Source: Pantoea eucalypti
GTDB lineage: Bacteria > Pseudomonadota > Gammaproteobacteria > Enterobacterales > Enterobacteriaceae
Direction: 5' to 3'
DNA length: 64,000 bases
Assembly: GCF_009646115.1 (NCBI RefSeq)
Contig: NZ_CP045720.1
Location: forward strand, 2,232,001-2,296,000
The notes under the pieces are model-generated. The model saw only the letters and a program-made list of their open reading frames with translations. It was not told where the DNA came from and searched no databases. Shown piece after piece: positions 20,090 to 29,331 of the stretch. The translations under genes and the position numbers were made by a program. Numbering within the stretch: the stretch's first letter is position 1; each line of letters starts with the position of its first letter.

Positions 20090-22086
20090 ATGTTCAGTGG
20101 CTGGCCTGGGATCAACTGCCCTGGATTAAAGCGAACAGAGGCCAGTGGCGCTATGCGTTACGTAACGCGATCGCCATGTGTCTGGCACTGAGCATCGCCT
20201 ATGGACTGGATCTCGATGAACCCTACTGGGCGATGACCTCTGCCGCCGTGATCAGCTTTCCCACCGTTGGCGGCGCGATCAGCAAAAGTCTTGGCCGCAT
20301 TGTCGGCAGCCTGCTGGGGGCCACCGCCGCACTGCTGATCGCCGGCCACACCCTGAACGAGCCCTGGCTGTTTACCTTTGCCATTGCCGGCTGGCTGGCG
20401 CTCTGCACCGGCATTTCGAACCACTACCAGAACAACGTCGCTTACGCGTTTTCACTGGCGGGTTACACCGCTGCCATCATCGCTTTCAGCAGCGTGAATA
20501 TCACCGATATCACCACGCTGTGGACGATTGCGCAGGCACGCGTCTGCGAGGTGATCTCCGGCATTCTCTGCGCCGGATTGATGATGATGGTGCTGCCGAG
20601 TACCTCGGATGGCGAGGCGCTGATTACCTCACTGAAGCAGATGCATGCCCGTTTGCTGGAGCATGCGGTGTTACTGCTGCAGCCCTCGGCCAGTGATACC
20701 ATTCGTGTCGCGCATGAAAACGTTATCAGCCAGATCCTGACCATGAATCTGCTGCGGATTCAGGCGTTCTGGAGCCACTACCGCTTTCGCCGACAGAACA
20801 ACGTCCTGAACTATGTGCTGCATCAGCAGCTGCGACTCACCAGCGTGCTTTCGAGCCTGCGGCGCATGTTGCTGAACTGGCCCGATGCGCCAGAGCCGCT
20901 GTTTGAAGCCTTGCAGCGCCTGCTGGCTGAGCTGGCGAAACCGGCGTGTGATAAATATCGTCTTGCGCAAATCCTGCGCAGCGTGACGCCTGGCGCAGAC
21001 GGCGACTACCGGCAGCGCGCGTTTTGTCAGCGGCTGCGCTACTTCTGCTGGATGTACCTCAACGTACTGCGCTGGATTCGTCTGCTGGATCGTGCCGATG
21101 CCGATACCCGCTTTCAACCCCCGCCGGTTCCGGCGCTGGCGCGCGACAGTGACAGTGCCGAAGCGGGCTGGAGCGCCCTGCGCACCTTCTGTGTGATCGT
21201 GCTGGGCTGCGCCTTCTGGATCAATACGCAATGGTCTTCAGGCGCTTCCGCGCTCACCCTGACCGCTATTGCCTGCGTGCTTTACGCCTCCGTGCCCTCA
21301 CCCGGCGGCAGCGTCACCTTGCTGCTGAAAACCCTGCTGTGGCTGTTTGCGTTCAGTTTTGTGATGAAGTTTGGCCTGATGGTGCAGATCAGTCAGCTGT
21401 GGCCGTTTTTACTGTTTCTCTTTCCGCTGCTGGTGACGTTACAACTCTTCAAGCTGCAGCAGAAACAGCGCGCCGGGATGTGGGGACAGTTCATCGTCTT
21501 TATGGGCTCGTTTATCGCAGTGACAAACCCACCGACCTGGGATTATCAGGCCTTTTTCAACGATAACATTGCCAAAGTCTGCGGGGTGCTGCTCGCCTGG
21601 CTGGCGTTCCAGATTCTGCGGCCCAGCTCTGATGCGCGGCGCAGCCGACGCCATATCCGCGCGCTGCGGCTGGCATTTCTCGATCAGCTGCGGCAGCGGC
21701 CCCGACTCAGTGAGAGTCGCTTCGAATCGCAGATTTACCACCGCATCAGCCAGCTCAGCCATAGCCGGGATGAGCAGGCGCGCACCTGGCTACTTCGCTG
21801 GGGCGTAGTGCTACTCAACTGCTCACATATTGTCTGGCAACTGCGTGAATGGCGCGCCGATTCGGCGGCCCTGACAGGGTTTCGTGATAGCAGTCTGCAC
21901 AATCTGCAGCAGATCATCAGCAGCCGTGGCGTGCGCCACACCTCGCTGGATCAGATGCTAAGGGAACTGGAGGAGAGTATCACCGCATTACTGGCGCTGG
22001 AAAACAACGAAGCCAGCGAACTGGCTGGCATTATCTGGCGTCTGCGCTGTTCGCTCGCACAACTGAAACAGGCGGTGCCGGCGTAA
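20086..22086 (+). CDS. ydhK: FUSC-family efflux pump YdhK
   Basis: Inner-membrane aromatic-acid-exporter-type protein of 666 residues with two blocks of hydrophobic helices (about 25-165 and 365-500), each followed by a large cytoplasmic region, the AaeB/FUSC arrangement. Conserved [20 protein letters not shown] follows the first helix. It starts within the ydhJ stop (ATGA), completing a ydhI-ydhJ-ydhK operon. Its TAA (22084-22086) directly abuts the stop of the convergent lipoprotein gene, with no terminator between. Substrate unknown; related AaeAB exports hydroxylated aromatic acids. Confidence 0.92.
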   Translation: MNVQWLAWDQLPWIKANRGQWRYALRNAIAMCLALSIAYGLDLDEPYWAMTSAAVISFPTVGGAISKSLGRIVGSLLGATAALLIAGHTLNEPWLFTFAIAGWLALCTGISNHYQNNVAYAFSLAGYTAAIIAFSSVNITDITTLWTIAQARVCEVISGILCAGLMMMVLPSTSDGEALITSLKQMHARLLEHAVLLLQPSASDTIRVAHENVISQILTMNLLRIQAFWSHYRFRRQNNVLNYVLHQQLRLTSVLSSLRRMLLNWPDAPEPLFEALQRLLAELAKPACDKYRLAQILRSVTPGADGDYRQRAFCQRLRYFCWMYLNVLRWIRLLDRADADTRFQPPPVPALARDSDSAEAGWSALRTFCVIVLGCAFWINTQWSSGASALTLTAIACVLYASVPSPGGSVTLLLKTLLWLFAFSFVMKFGLMVQISQLWPFLLFLFPLLVTLQLFKLQQKQRAGMWGQFIVFMGSFIAVTNPPTWDYQAFFNDNIAKVCGVLLAWLAFQILRPSSDARRSRRHIRALRLAFLDQLRQRPRLSESRFESQIYHRISQLSHSRDEQARTWLLRWGVVLLNCSHIVWQLREWRADSAALTGFRDSSLHNLQQIISSRGVRHTSLDQMLRELEESITALLALENNEASELAGIIWRLRCSLAQLKQAVPA

Positions 22087-22554
22087 TTACTGGCAATATT
22101 GCTGTTGCTGCCGGTTAAAATCTTCCTGCAACTGCTGCAGCGTTTTATGACCTTCAAAGCGGGTTTTATCCATCTCGGTCATCGGTTCAATGACCAGCGC
22201 TTTCTCGTCGGGTGAAAAGATGAACCGGCGTGTCAGTTCAGTGCCGGTAAAACTTTGACCGTGGATGCCACCACACACCATCGTCATGGTGCGACGATAG
22301 ATGGTGGTATCTGTGAAATTGGTTTCGGTTGCGCTACGAAAAACCTGATCACAACCCTGTGCCTCCAGCTTACGCACCCTGCTGCGACTCAGCCATTCAC
22401 GACCCTGAGCAATCTTTTCACAGGTGGCACGCATCGGGCTGGTATCAATGGTGCGCTGAAGTTCCCGACCGGTTTCGGTCACCAGCTGCGTATCATTGGG
22501 TTTATCGCATCCCACCAGCAGCAGACATAGCAGTAATGCGCCCTTGAATTTCAT
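22087..22554 (-). CDS. Hypothetical lipoprotein, 155 residues
   Basis: Starts MKFKGALLLCLLLVGC, a lipoprotein signal with Cys16, then DKPNDTQLV. Asp at +2 is the classic Lol-avoidance residue, so the inner membrane is the predicted location. An upstream ATG at 22602 would bury the signal peptide. The mature part contains four further Cys (ATCEK, AQGCDQ, MVCGGI, YCQ at the C-terminus), an even number that could form disulfides. No family recognised. It is convergent with ydhK, its stop codon being immediately adjacent, and lies upstream of sodC on the same strand side without sharing its frame or spacing. Confidence 0.72.
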   Translation of the reverse strand: MKFKGALLLCLLLVGCDKPNDTQLVTETGRELQRTIDTSPMRATCEKIAQGREWLSRSRVRKLEAQGCDQVFRSATETNFTDTTIYRRTMTMVCGGIHGQSFTGTELTRRFIFSPDEKALVIEPMTEMDKTRFEGHKTLQQLQEDFNRQQQQYCQ

Positions 22555-22684
22555 TATCCTGCTCCTTTCCCCATCACGCTTTCTTACCTGAATCAACATC
22601 ATAGGGGGGAAATGTCAGGGATGGTACAACATTTCATAAACAGTCAGGAGAAAATCGGGCGGCCATTATCTGCCGCCCTGACAC

Positions 22685-23203
22685 TCAGATTACACCGCAG
22701 GCATAACGCGCCCCGCCGCCGCCCAGCGGTTTAGGATGATCGGCGTGGTTATCCCCGCCAGCATGCACCATCAGCGCTTTTCCTTTGATCTCGTTTAAGG
22801 ATTTCAGACGAGGTGCCAGCACCGGATAGGTTGCATTGCCTTTGTCATCGACATAAATCGCAGGCAAATCCCCGAGATGTCCCTCAGCGTAAGGCCCCAG
22901 ATGTTTGCCACTGTTGGCAGGATCAAGGTGACCGCCCGCAGCACCGGCGGCGACCACTTTGCCTTCAGACTCGCCCGGCTCACAGCTGCCTTTAGCATGG
23001 ACATGGAAACCATGAATGCCTGGCTGAAGGCCTTTCAGATCGGGCGTGAACTGCAGACCATACTGTGTCTCGTCAATTTTTACCGTGCCAACCGATTTTC
23101 CGATGCCTTCAGCGGTAACCTGATGGACCGTAACCTGCTCGCTGGCAGCCTGTGCTGCACCGCAGGCGATCAGGGCGAATAGCGCAACAGCTTTCATTTT
23201 CAT
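22685..23203 (-). CDS. sodC: Periplasmic Cu/Zn superoxide dismutase
   Basis: Dismutates superoxide in the periplasm. 172 residues with a signal peptide (MKMKAVALFALIACGAAQA). Copper and zinc ligands are visible in GIHGFHVHAKG, AAGAAGGHLDPANSGKHLGP and the C-terminal ALMVHAGGDNHADHPKPLGG; GARYACGVI supplies the second Cys of the structural disulfide with GSCEPGE. AGGAG lies 5 bp before the ATG. Located between the ydhIJK region and ydhF as in E. coli. The cytoplasmic sodB usually found further right in E. coli is absent from this window. Confidence 0.97.
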   Translation of the reverse strand: MKMKAVALFALIACGAAQAASEQVTVHQVTAEGIGKSVGTVKIDETQYGLQFTPDLKGLQPGIHGFHVHAKGSCEPGESEGKVVAAGAAGGHLDPANSGKHLGPYAEGHLGDLPAIYVDDKGNATYPVLAPRLKSLNEIKGKALMVHAGGDNHADHPKPLGGGGARYACGVI

Positions 23204-23287
23204 GATGACTCCTTTTTCATCCCAGGGATTGAGGTAAGTCTGGTCGCTGTTGCGCTATTTTGCTGAAGATTGACGCACTTTTACGCT

Positions 23288-24184
23288 TCAGGGCACATCA
23301 AAACCCAGCGCCGCCTTACGAATGCGGAACCACTGCTGACGTGTCAGCATGACATTCAGTGCACCAGCGGCTTCGCTGACCCGGGATGTTTTACCTGAAC
23401 CGATAATGGGCAGTGGGCGCGACGGCAGCATCAGTATCCAGGCATAAACGACCTGATCCAGGCTGGTGGCGCCGGTTTCCTGCCGCACAGTTTCCAGTTC
23501 GTTACGCAGTGGCTGATAGTGCGGATCGTTAAACAGGCGGCCTCCTCCCAGACAGGACCAGGCCATCGGACGAATGCGCAGTTGCTGGCATTGATCCAGC
23601 GATCCATCCAGCAGCACGCTTTGCTGAACCGGTGAAATCTCCAGCTGATTGGTGACCAGCGAGAACGGCAAGCGGGATTGCAGCAGGGAGAACTGAGAGG
23701 GTGTGAAGTTTGAGACGCCAAAATGCAGAACCTTGCCGCTCTGATGCAATGCCATAAAGGCTTCAGCCACGTCGTCAGCCGCCATCAGCGGATCGGGGCG
23801 ATGGATCAGGAGCAAATCAAGGCGATCGGTGTGGAGATGGCGCAGCGAGTTTTCAGCGCTCTGCAGGATATGGTTTTTATCGGTGATGTAGTGGCCAATC
23901 TGATGCTCAGGCCGGGCGCGGGTAGCAATACCGCATTTGGTCACAATCTGCAGCTGGTCGCGCAGTCCGGGTGCCAGTTTCAGCGCCTCGCCAAATGCCG
24001 CTTCACACTGGTAGTCACCGTAGATGTCGGCATGGTCAACGGTGGTAATGCCAAGCCGCAGATGGTGCTCAATAAACGCGACGCGCTCCTGAGGTGACAT
24101 GCCCCACTCCATCAGGCGCCAGTACCCCATAACCAGCGGTGAAAATTCTGGCCCCTGTGAAGCGATGGCTTGCGGTTCTAACAT
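23288..24184 (-). CDS. ydhF: Aldo/keto reductase YdhF
   Basis: A 298-residue NADPH-dependent oxidoreductase of the AKR family. Visible parts: GYWRLMEWGMSPQERVAF, the active-site Asp/Tyr in TTVDHADIYGDYQCE, the Lys in IVTKCGI, LDLLLIHRPDPL, and VSNFTPSQFSLLQSR. The C-terminal half has the cofactor loop IGSGKTSRVSEAAGAL. Substrate unknown. Same neighbourhood as E. coli, followed by ydhL with a 68-bp gap on the same strand side. Starts MLEPQAIASQG at 24184 with GGGAGAACGTC just upstream. Confidence 0.94.
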   Translation of the reverse strand: MLEPQAIASQGPEFSPLVMGYWRLMEWGMSPQERVAFIEHHLRLGITTVDHADIYGDYQCEAAFGEALKLAPGLRDQLQIVTKCGIATRARPEHQIGHYITDKNHILQSAENSLRHLHTDRLDLLLIHRPDPLMAADDVAEAFMALHQSGKVLHFGVSNFTPSQFSLLQSRLPFSLVTNQLEISPVQQSVLLDGSLDQCQQLRIRPMAWSCLGGGRLFNDPHYQPLRNELETVRQETGATSLDQVVYAWILMLPSRPLPIIGSGKTSRVSEAAGALNVMLTRQQWFRIRKAALGFDVP

Positions 24185-24252
24185 GACGTTCTCCCTGTTG
24201 CGCGTGGGCTGTAATTAATGTGTCAGAGAGTATAACGGAAAGCGCAAAGTCG

Positions 24253-24495
24253 TCAGAATAACTCTGGCTGTTGTGGCTCGGGTGGCTCGTCGCCTTTCTG
24301 TTGACGCTGCAGACGCTGTCGACGCTGCTGACAAAGGCGTATCACCTCACGCTTTTGCGCATCACTAAAGCGCAGCCAGTTGAACCGCTCATCGCGGCTG
24401 CGTAAACATCCCAGGCAGTAACCGCGTGCATCCGTCTGGCAGATGCCGCGACAGGGGCTGGGAACCGGAAAAAACTCAAGCTGCTCGGCCACCAC
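24253..24495 (-). CDS. ydhL: DUF1289 protein YdhL
   Basis: An 80-residue protein with the DUF1289 cluster PSPCRGICQTDARGYCLGCL, giving four Cys at about residues 14, 18, 26 and 29, then RFNWLRFSDAQKREVIRL. The Cys pattern suggests metal binding. The C-terminus is Gln/Glu/Pro-rich. In E. coli ydhL also sits between ydhF and nemR. The start codon at 24495 has no strong ribosome site and upstream in-frame starts exist, so the N-terminus is uncertain by several residues. Function unknown. Confidence 0.85.
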   Translation of the reverse strand: MVAEQLEFFPVPSPCRGICQTDARGYCLGCLRSRDERFNWLRFSDAQKREVIRLCQQRRQRLQRQQKGDEPPEPQQPELF

Positions 24496-24645
24496 GACTC
24501 CAGATTCATTAAATAAAAAGCAAAATCAGTCCACTCAAAAGCGTAGCCTGGTTGCGCAGGAAGAAAATCCTGACCGGTCAGAATTATCCTTTTCTTTCTC
24601 TCTGGGGTGAACACTCTGTGCCAAATGCAACAGACTGAGTTGCGT

Positions 24646-24661
24646 TAGACCGACTGGTCTA
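24646..24661. promoter_or_regulatory. NemR box 1 (upstream of nemR)
   Basis: TAGACCGACTGGTCTA, a perfect inverted repeat (TAGACC, 4-nt spacer, GGTCTA) 14 bp upstream of the nemR ATG. It agrees with the known NemR operator of E. coli and indicates autoregulation. Confidence 0.88.
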
Positions 24662-24675
24662 CTAATCTCAGAGCC

Positions 24676-25272
24676 ATGAATAAGACGCTGCAACGTAATG
24701 AAACCCGTGAACACCTGCTCCAGACAGGGGAGACACTCTGTCTTCAGCGCGGCTTTGCCGGAATGGGCCTCAGTGAGCTGCTGACGCAGGCGGCGGTGCC
24801 GAAAGGCTCCTTCTACTACTATTTCCGCTCTAAAGAAGCGTTTGGCGTGGCGTTACTGGAACGTTACTTTGCGCGTTTCCTGCAGGATGTCGAGCTGCAG
24901 CTCAACCAGACCAGCGGCACCCCGTGTGAGCGTCTGCTGAACCACTTTCGTGCGGCCGTTGAGCTGTTTGTGCAGCAGGGTCACATTATGGGTTGTCTGG
25001 GCGTTAAGATCTCCGCTGAGGTATGCGATCTTTCTGAGCCAATGCGTGACGCACTGCAGCAGGGCGCAGCGAAAATCACGGCCCTCTACGCCCGGACGCT
25101 GATCGCTGCAGAACAGCAGGAGTCGATGAACCTGCCACAGCCTCCCGCGCAGATGGCGGAATTACTGTCGTTGCTGTGGCTTGGCGCCAGCCTGCAGAGC
25201 AAAATTTCCCGTGAGGCGCAGCCACTGCGCCTGGCATTGAGTACCATCGAACAGTGGCTTAAGAGCCACTAA
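24676..25272 (+). CDS. nemR: TetR-family repressor NemR
   Basis: A 198-residue redox-sensing repressor of nemA and gloA. The TetR helix-turn-helix reads REHLLQTGETLCLQRGFAGM followed by GLSELLTQAAVPKGSFYYYF. The ligand domain has GHIMGCLGVKISAEVCDLSE, placing a Cys at the position of the reactive NemR Cys106 that senses hypochlorous acid, quinones and methylglyoxal. A NemR box lies 14 bp before the ATG and another precedes nemA. Co-transcribed with nemA across 50 bp that contains the second box. Confidence 0.95.
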   Translation: MNKTLQRNETREHLLQTGETLCLQRGFAGMGLSELLTQAAVPKGSFYYYFRSKEAFGVALLERYFARFLQDVELQLNQTSGTPCERLLNHFRAAVELFVQQGHIMGCLGVKISAEVCDLSEPMRDALQQGAAKITALYARTLIAAEQQESMNLPQPPAQMAELLSLLWLGASLQSKISREAQPLRLALSTIEQWLKSH

Positions 25273-25291
25273 TTTTTAAAAAACGCATTTG

Positions 25292-25306
25292 TAGACGACT
25301 GGTCTA
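25292..25306. promoter_or_regulatory. NemR box 2 (upstream of nemA)
   Basis: TAGACGACTGGTCTA, the same sequence as box 1 but missing one C in the left half, so the half-sites are one base closer. It lies 16 bp before the nemA ATG, between nemR and nemA. Confidence 0.7.
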
Positions 25307-25322
25307 CTAATCAGGAGCTATT

Positions 25323-26420
25323 ATGGCGAGTACCCAGCTGTTTAATCCGCTGAAAGTCGGCGCAATTACCGTCCCAAACCGCGTATTCATGGCACCGCTG
25401 ACCCGTCTGCGCAGCATCGAGCCTGGCGACATCCCTACCCCGATGATGGCGGAATATTACCGTCAGCGCGCCAGCGCCGGTCTGATCATCACTGAAGCAA
25501 CCCAGATCTCTTTCCAGGCGAAAGGCTATGCTGGTGCACCAGGCTTACATACGCAGCCACAGATTGCAGCGTGGAAAGCGATTAACGAAGGCGTGCATCA
25601 GGCTGGCGGCCACACCGCCGTGCAGCTTTGGCATACCGGTCGTATCTCTCATAACAGCGTGCAGCCGGAAGGTAAAGCACCGGTGGCTCCCTCGGCGATT
25701 GCTGCAGGCACCCGTACTTCACTGCGTGCGGAAGATGGCAGCGTTTATCGCGAAGATACCTCAACACCGCGTGAACTGACCGTGCCGGAGATCAAGCAGA
25801 TCGTGGCCGATTTCGGTCAGGCTGCGGCCAACGCACGTGAAGCGGACTTTGATCTGCTTGAGCTGCACTCGGCGCACGGTTATCTGATTCACCAGTTCCT
25901 GGCACCAGACTCCAACCAGCGTACCGATGAATACGGTGGCAGCATTGAAAAACGCGGTCGCTTTGCGCTTGAAGTAGTTGATGCGGTCATTGCTAACTGG
26001 TCTGCCGATCGCATTGGTATTCGCGTATCACCTATCGGCAGCTTCCAGAATCTGGATAACGGTCCGGACGAAGAAGAAGCGGCGTTGTGGTACATCGGCG
26101 AGCTGGCAAAACGCAATATCGCCTATCTGCACCTCTCTGAGCCAGACTGGGCCGGTGGTCAGCCTTACACCGACGCTTTCCGCCAGAAAGTGCGTGATCT
26201 CTTCCCGGGTGCCATCATCGGTGCGGGTGCCTACACCGTTGAGAAAGCCGATGACCTGATTGGTCGTGGTCTGATCGATGCCGTTGCCTTTGGTCGCGAT
26301 TACATAGCTAACCCGGACCTGGTTGAGCGTCTGCAGCAGGATGCGCCGCTCAATCCACAGCGCCCGGAAAGCTTCTACGGCGGCGGCGCTGAAGGGTATA
26401 TCGACTACCCGACGCTGTAA
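25323..26420 (+). CDS. nemA: N-ethylmaleimide reductase (old yellow enzyme family)
   Basis: FMN-dependent flavoprotein of 365 residues, the E. coli NemA length, reducing electrophilic alkenes, quinones and nitro compounds. Seen: [20 protein letters not shown] at the N-terminus, [30 protein letters not shown] (substrate-side His), [20 protein letters not shown], and [20 protein letters not shown] with [11 protein letters not shown] at the phosphate-binding end. AGGAG lies 6 bp before the ATG. Second gene of nemRA, followed after 116 bp by gloA, so methylglyoxal and electrophile defence are grouped as in E. coli. Confidence 0.97.
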   Translation: MASTQLFNPLKVGAITVPNRVFMAPLTRLRSIEPGDIPTPMMAEYYRQRASAGLIITEATQISFQAKGYAGAPGLHTQPQIAAWKAINEGVHQAGGHTAVQLWHTGRISHNSVQPEGKAPVAPSAIAAGTRTSLRAEDGSVYREDTSTPRELTVPEIKQIVADFGQAAANAREADFDLLELHSAHGYLIHQFLAPDSNQRTDEYGGSIEKRGRFALEVVDAVIANWSADRIGIRVSPIGSFQNLDNGPDEEEAALWYIGELAKRNIAYLHLSEPDWAGGQPYTDAFRQKVRDLFPGAIIGAGAYTVEKADDLIGRGLIDAVAFGRDYIANPDLVERLQQDAPLNPQRPESFYGGGAEGYIDYPTL

Positions 26421-26428
26421 TCGTTTTG

Positions 26429-26457
26429 GGCTGCCGTCCGGGACGATGACGGCAGCC
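26429..26457 (+). terminator. Stem-loop after nemA
   Basis: GGCTGCCGTC and GACGGCAGCC form a perfect 10-bp stem with a 9-nt loop 9 bp after the nemA stop. ATTATT follows, a weak tail, so partial read-through into gloA is possible. Confidence 0.5.
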
Positions 26458-26536
26458 ATTATTCAATGGCGATTTTCATCGCTATACTTATCGCCTGGGT
26501 CATCCGGCGATGGCGTTTTATTTAAAAGAGGATGTT

Positions 26537-26944
26537 ATGCGTTTACTTCATACCATGCTGCGCGTTGGCGATCTGCAACGTTCAATCGATTTCTACACTC
26601 GTGTGCTCGGCATGCGCGTGCTGCGTCAGAGCGAAAACACCGAATATAAATATACCCTGGCCTTTGTGGGCTACACCGACGAGAGCGAAGGTGCGGTAAT
26701 CGAACTGACCTATAACTGGGGCGTCGATAAGTATGACCTCGGTAATGCGTATGGTCACATTGCACTGGGCGTGGATGACGCGGCAGCTGCCTGCGAACGC
26801 ATCCGTAAAGATGGCGGCAACGTGACGCGTGAGGCTGGCCCGGTCAAAGGCGGCTCTACCATTATTGCCTTTGTTGAAGATCCCGATGGTTACAAAATCG
26901 AGCTGATCGAAAACAAAGATGCCGGCAACGGCCTGGGCAACTAA
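26537..26944 (+). CDS. gloA: Lactoylglutathione lyase (glyoxalase I)
   Basis: Converts the methylglyoxal-glutathione hemithioacetal to S-lactoylglutathione. 135 residues, identical in length to E. coli GloA and very similar. The metal ligands are visible: His5 in [10 protein letters not shown], the Glu in [10 protein letters not shown], His in [10 protein letters not shown] and Glu in [10 protein letters not shown]; the [13 protein letters not shown] loop is conserved. AGAGGATGTT precedes this ATG, so the longer upstream frame is rejected. Follows nemA on the same strand. Confidence 0.97.
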   Translation: MRLLHTMLRVGDLQRSIDFYTRVLGMRVLRQSENTEYKYTLAFVGYTDESEGAVIELTYNWGVDKYDLGNAYGHIALGVDDAAAACERIRKDGGNVTREAGPVKGGSTIIAFVEDPDGYKIELIENKDAGNGLGN

Positions 26945-27064
26945 ACCTGCCCCTCAGCCTGCCCGTTCGGGTGGGCTGAATCCCCTTCTCTGCGCTTCAT
27001 CTGCTGCACCCGGCCCCGTTTTTTGCCATAATACGCGCTGCCCTTTTTCTGCAACGAGATCCTG

Positions 27065-27733
27065 ATGTCTGAATCGAATTCCCCTAATGCACTCAATCAA
27101 CGTTTCCGTGGCTTCTATCCGGTGGTGATCGACGTTGAAACCGCAGGTTTCAACGCGCAAACCGATGCGTTACTGGAGATTGCTGCCATCACGCTGAAAA
27201 TGGATGAAGAGGGCTGGATTCAGATTGACCAGACGCTGCATTTCAACGTCGAACCGTTTGTCGGTTCGCTGCTGCATCCTGAAGCGCTGGCGTTTACCGG
27301 TATCGATCCCAGCAATCCGCTGCGCGGAGCAGTCAGTGAATATGAAGCGCTGCATGCCATTTTCAAAATGGTGCGCAAGGGGATTAAGGACAGTGGCTGC
27401 AATCGCGCCATTATGGTGGCGCACAATGCCACTTTTGACCTGAACTTTATGTCAGCAGCGGCAGAGCGTGCCAGCCTGAAGCGCAATCCGTTTCACCCCT
27501 TTGCCACCTTTGACACCGCGGCACTCAGCGGACTGGTGCTGGGTCAGACGGTTCTGGCGAAAGCCTGTATTGCGGCGGGAATGGAGTTTGACAGTACCCA
27601 GGCGCATTCGGCGCTTTATGACACGCAGCAGACAGCAACACTGTTCTGCGAGCTGGTGAACCGCTGGAAACGCTTAGGCGGCTGGCCACTGCCTTTCGCG
27701 GAAGGCGATGCAGAAGCCAGTGCATCCGCATAA
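27065..27733 (+). CDS. rnt: Ribonuclease T
   Basis: A 222-residue DEDD-family 3-prime exonuclease that trims tRNA CCA ends, 5S and 23S rRNA. DEDD residues are visible in [20 protein letters not shown] (Asp and Glu), [12 protein letters not shown] and [14 protein letters not shown] (His and Asp). The N-terminus differs from neighbours only by a short Ser/Asn-rich extension. In E. coli the helicase gene lhr follows; here a terminator and convergent grxD follow directly. Confidence 0.97.
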   Translation: MSESNSPNALNQRFRGFYPVVIDVETAGFNAQTDALLEIAAITLKMDEEGWIQIDQTLHFNVEPFVGSLLHPEALAFTGIDPSNPLRGAVSEYEALHAIFKMVRKGIKDSGCNRAIMVAHNATFDLNFMSAAAERASLKRNPFHPFATFDTAALSGLVLGQTVLAKACIAAGMEFDSTQAHSALYDTQQTATLFCELVNRWKRLGGWPLPFAEGDAEASASA

Positions 27734-27748
27734 GGGAGGCTGCAATGG

Positions 27749-27778
27749 AAAAGGCCGACGTGATGTCGGCCTTTTTTT
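27749..27778. terminator. Bidirectional terminator between rnt and grxD
   Basis: AAAAGGCCGAC, loop GTGAT, GTCGGCCTTTTTTT, directly between convergent stops; strong in the rnt direction. Confidence 0.9.
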
Positions 27779-28109
27779 ATTCTGCTTCTTTAAATTTTTC
27801 TGCAGTCTCTTTGATCAGCGTCTGCAGTTCACCACGCTGTAACATCTCAACGATGATGTCGCAGCCACCGACCAGCTCGCCATCAACCCACAGCTGCGGG
27901 AAGGTTGGCCAGTTAGCGAATTTCGGCATCTCGGCACGAATGTCCGGGTTCTGCAGAATATCCACGTAAGCAAAACGCTCACCACAGGCTGACAGCGCCT
28001 GTACCGCCTGTGCAGAGAAACCGCAGCTAGGCAGTTTCGGGGAACCTTTCATGTACAGCAGGATCGGATTTTCTGCGATCTGGCGCTGAATTTTTTCTAC
28101 AGTACTCAT
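27777..28109 (-). CDS. grxD: Monothiol glutaredoxin GrxD
   Basis: A 110-residue monothiol glutaredoxin that carries and transfers [2Fe-2S] clusters. The CGFS active site is in KLPSCGFSAQAVQAL (about residues 27-33), preceded by NPILLYMKGSP and followed by FAYVDILQNPDIRAEM, TFPQLWVDGELVGGCDI. AAGGA with suitable spacing precedes the ATG (minus strand). It is convergent with rnt and shares the regulatory space with mepH on its other side. Target partners such as BolA are not encoded here. Confidence 0.96.
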   Translation of the reverse strand: MSTVEKIQRQIAENPILLYMKGSPKLPSCGFSAQAVQALSACGERFAYVDILQNPDIRAEMPKFANWPTFPQLWVDGELVGGCDIIVEMLQRGELQTLIKETAEKFKEAE

Positions 28110-28476
28110 AATTGCCTTCCTTAAATCGTGACTTCGTGTTTGTTTATTGTAGCGACTTCGCAGCGTGACTGAAAACGAGATTTTGTCCGCTACCGATTAT
28201 ACCGCCATCATTGTTAAGTCCTGCAGCGGGATGCACGACCCTCTGATTATTAACAGCGGGTAACAGTTTAATAATTCGTAATAATTTCGCTGATATAAGA
28301 CGCTGAAAATGTTCATTTTCAGCGCGATTACGTGGGTTGCACAGATTAATATTAAAAGGCATTACAGTTTTTAAACGAACTGGACTAGAATGGCCTGGGC
28401 CCTGATCCTGGATCAGATTAATCTCAACTTTGTCGCGGTGCGTAGTGGCCCTGACAACTTAACTAATCAACGGACT
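28110..28476. other. grxD-mepH divergent region with a 24-bp palindrome
   Basis: About 367 bp, AT-rich. The only strong element is CGCTGAAAATG (28301-28311) against CATTTTCAGCG (28314-28324), an 11-bp perfect inverted repeat separated by TT. No T-run follows. The rest holds promoter-like AT stretches; no small protein or RNA was recognised. Confidence 0.6.
28301..28324. repeat. 24-bp inverted repeat, possible operator
   Basis: Arms CGCTGAAAATG and CATTTTCAGCG are perfectly complementary around a 2-nt centre. It lies about 190 bp upstream of grxD and about 150 bp upstream of mepH. Protein unknown; the central GCTGAAA/TTTCAGC halves resemble Cra half-sites but are spaced too far apart. Confidence 0.55.
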
Positions 28477-29286
28477 ATGCGTTTAATCATTACGCTTTTC
28501 ATGCTGGCCATTGCGCAACTGTTTTTCAACGTCGCTGCTGCTTCACCGCACACGCCGGTGAACGTCAGTACGCATAAAGCAGAAAAAAAGAGTGCGCGCG
28601 ACGATGAACGCCGCAAACGTCGCCAGGTAAAAACGGTGACGAAAAAGACTCGCCTCAGCCCTGTTCAAAAACTTAAAACGAAAAAACAGAAAAAAGTCGA
28701 ACTCACTGCCAAACAGACGCCTGCTAAGAAGACCTCGCTTAAAACCGCCCGTATAAGCAAAAGCCTGCAAAAGAACAAAGAGAAGAAACGCTATGGCCAT
28801 CAGCGCCTGCTAAAAACCGCTGAGGTCACCACCAGCGAGCCGGGCACGATTAAAATGAGCAAATCCCACCGTCAGCGTTATCAGAAGGCTCGCGAAACCG
28901 CGATGACCAAACTGATGGGCCAGCTGGGTAAACCCTACCAGTGGGGCGGCACTTCGCCGCATACCGGCTTCGATTGCAGCGGCCTGGTCTGGTACGCCTA
29001 TAAAGATCTGGTGAAGTTTAAGATTCCGCGTACCGCTAATGAGATGTATCACCTGCGTGACGCCGCACCCATCAAGCGTGAGTCGCTGGAGAAAGGCGAT
29101 CTGGTCTTCTTCCGTATTAATGGTCGCGGTACAGCGGATCACGTTGGCGTGTACCTGGGAGATGGCAAGTTTATCCAGTCACCGCGTACCGGAAAAGACA
29201 TTCAGATTAGCGCATTAGGGGAAGATTACTGGCAGCGTCATTACATTGGTGCCCGTCGTGTGATGACGCCGAAAACCATACGCTAA
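28477..29286 (+). CDS. mepH: NlpC/P60 murein endopeptidase MepH
   Basis: Periplasmic D,D-endopeptidase cutting peptidoglycan cross-links to allow growth, redundant with MepS and MepM in E. coli. 269 residues from the ATG at 28477, which gives a signal peptide (LIITLFMLAIAQLFFNVAAA); a longer in-frame start at 28390 would bury it. A long Lys-rich linker (about 40-130) precedes the NlpC/P60 domain, where SPHTGFDCSGLVWYAYKDL carries the catalytic Cys, ADHVGVYLGDGKFIQSPR the His, and QRHYIGARRVM the C-terminal strand. E. coli has sodB and ydhP between mepH and purR; they are missing here. Confidence 0.95.
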   Translation: MRLIITLFMLAIAQLFFNVAAASPHTPVNVSTHKAEKKSARDDERRKRRQVKTVTKKTRLSPVQKLKTKKQKKVELTAKQTPAKKTSLKTARISKSLQKNKEKKRYGHQRLLKTAEVTTSEPGTIKMSKSHRQRYQKARETAMTKLMGQLGKPYQWGGTSPHTGFDCSGLVWYAYKDLVKFKIPRTANEMYHLRDAAPIKRESLEKGDLVFFRINGRGTADHVGVYLGDGKFIQSPRTGKDIQISALGEDYWQRHYIGARRVMTPKTIR

Positions 29287-29301
29287 CCAGAAAACAGTCG
29301 T

Positions 29302-29331
29302 AAAAAGCCGGGAGATTCCCGGCTTTTTTTT
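29302..29331. terminator. Bidirectional terminator between mepH and ynhF
   Basis: AAAAAGCCGGG, loop AGATT, CCCGGCTTTTTTTT. The T-run overlaps the ynhF stop codon on the other strand; the stem works in both directions. Confidence 0.92.
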
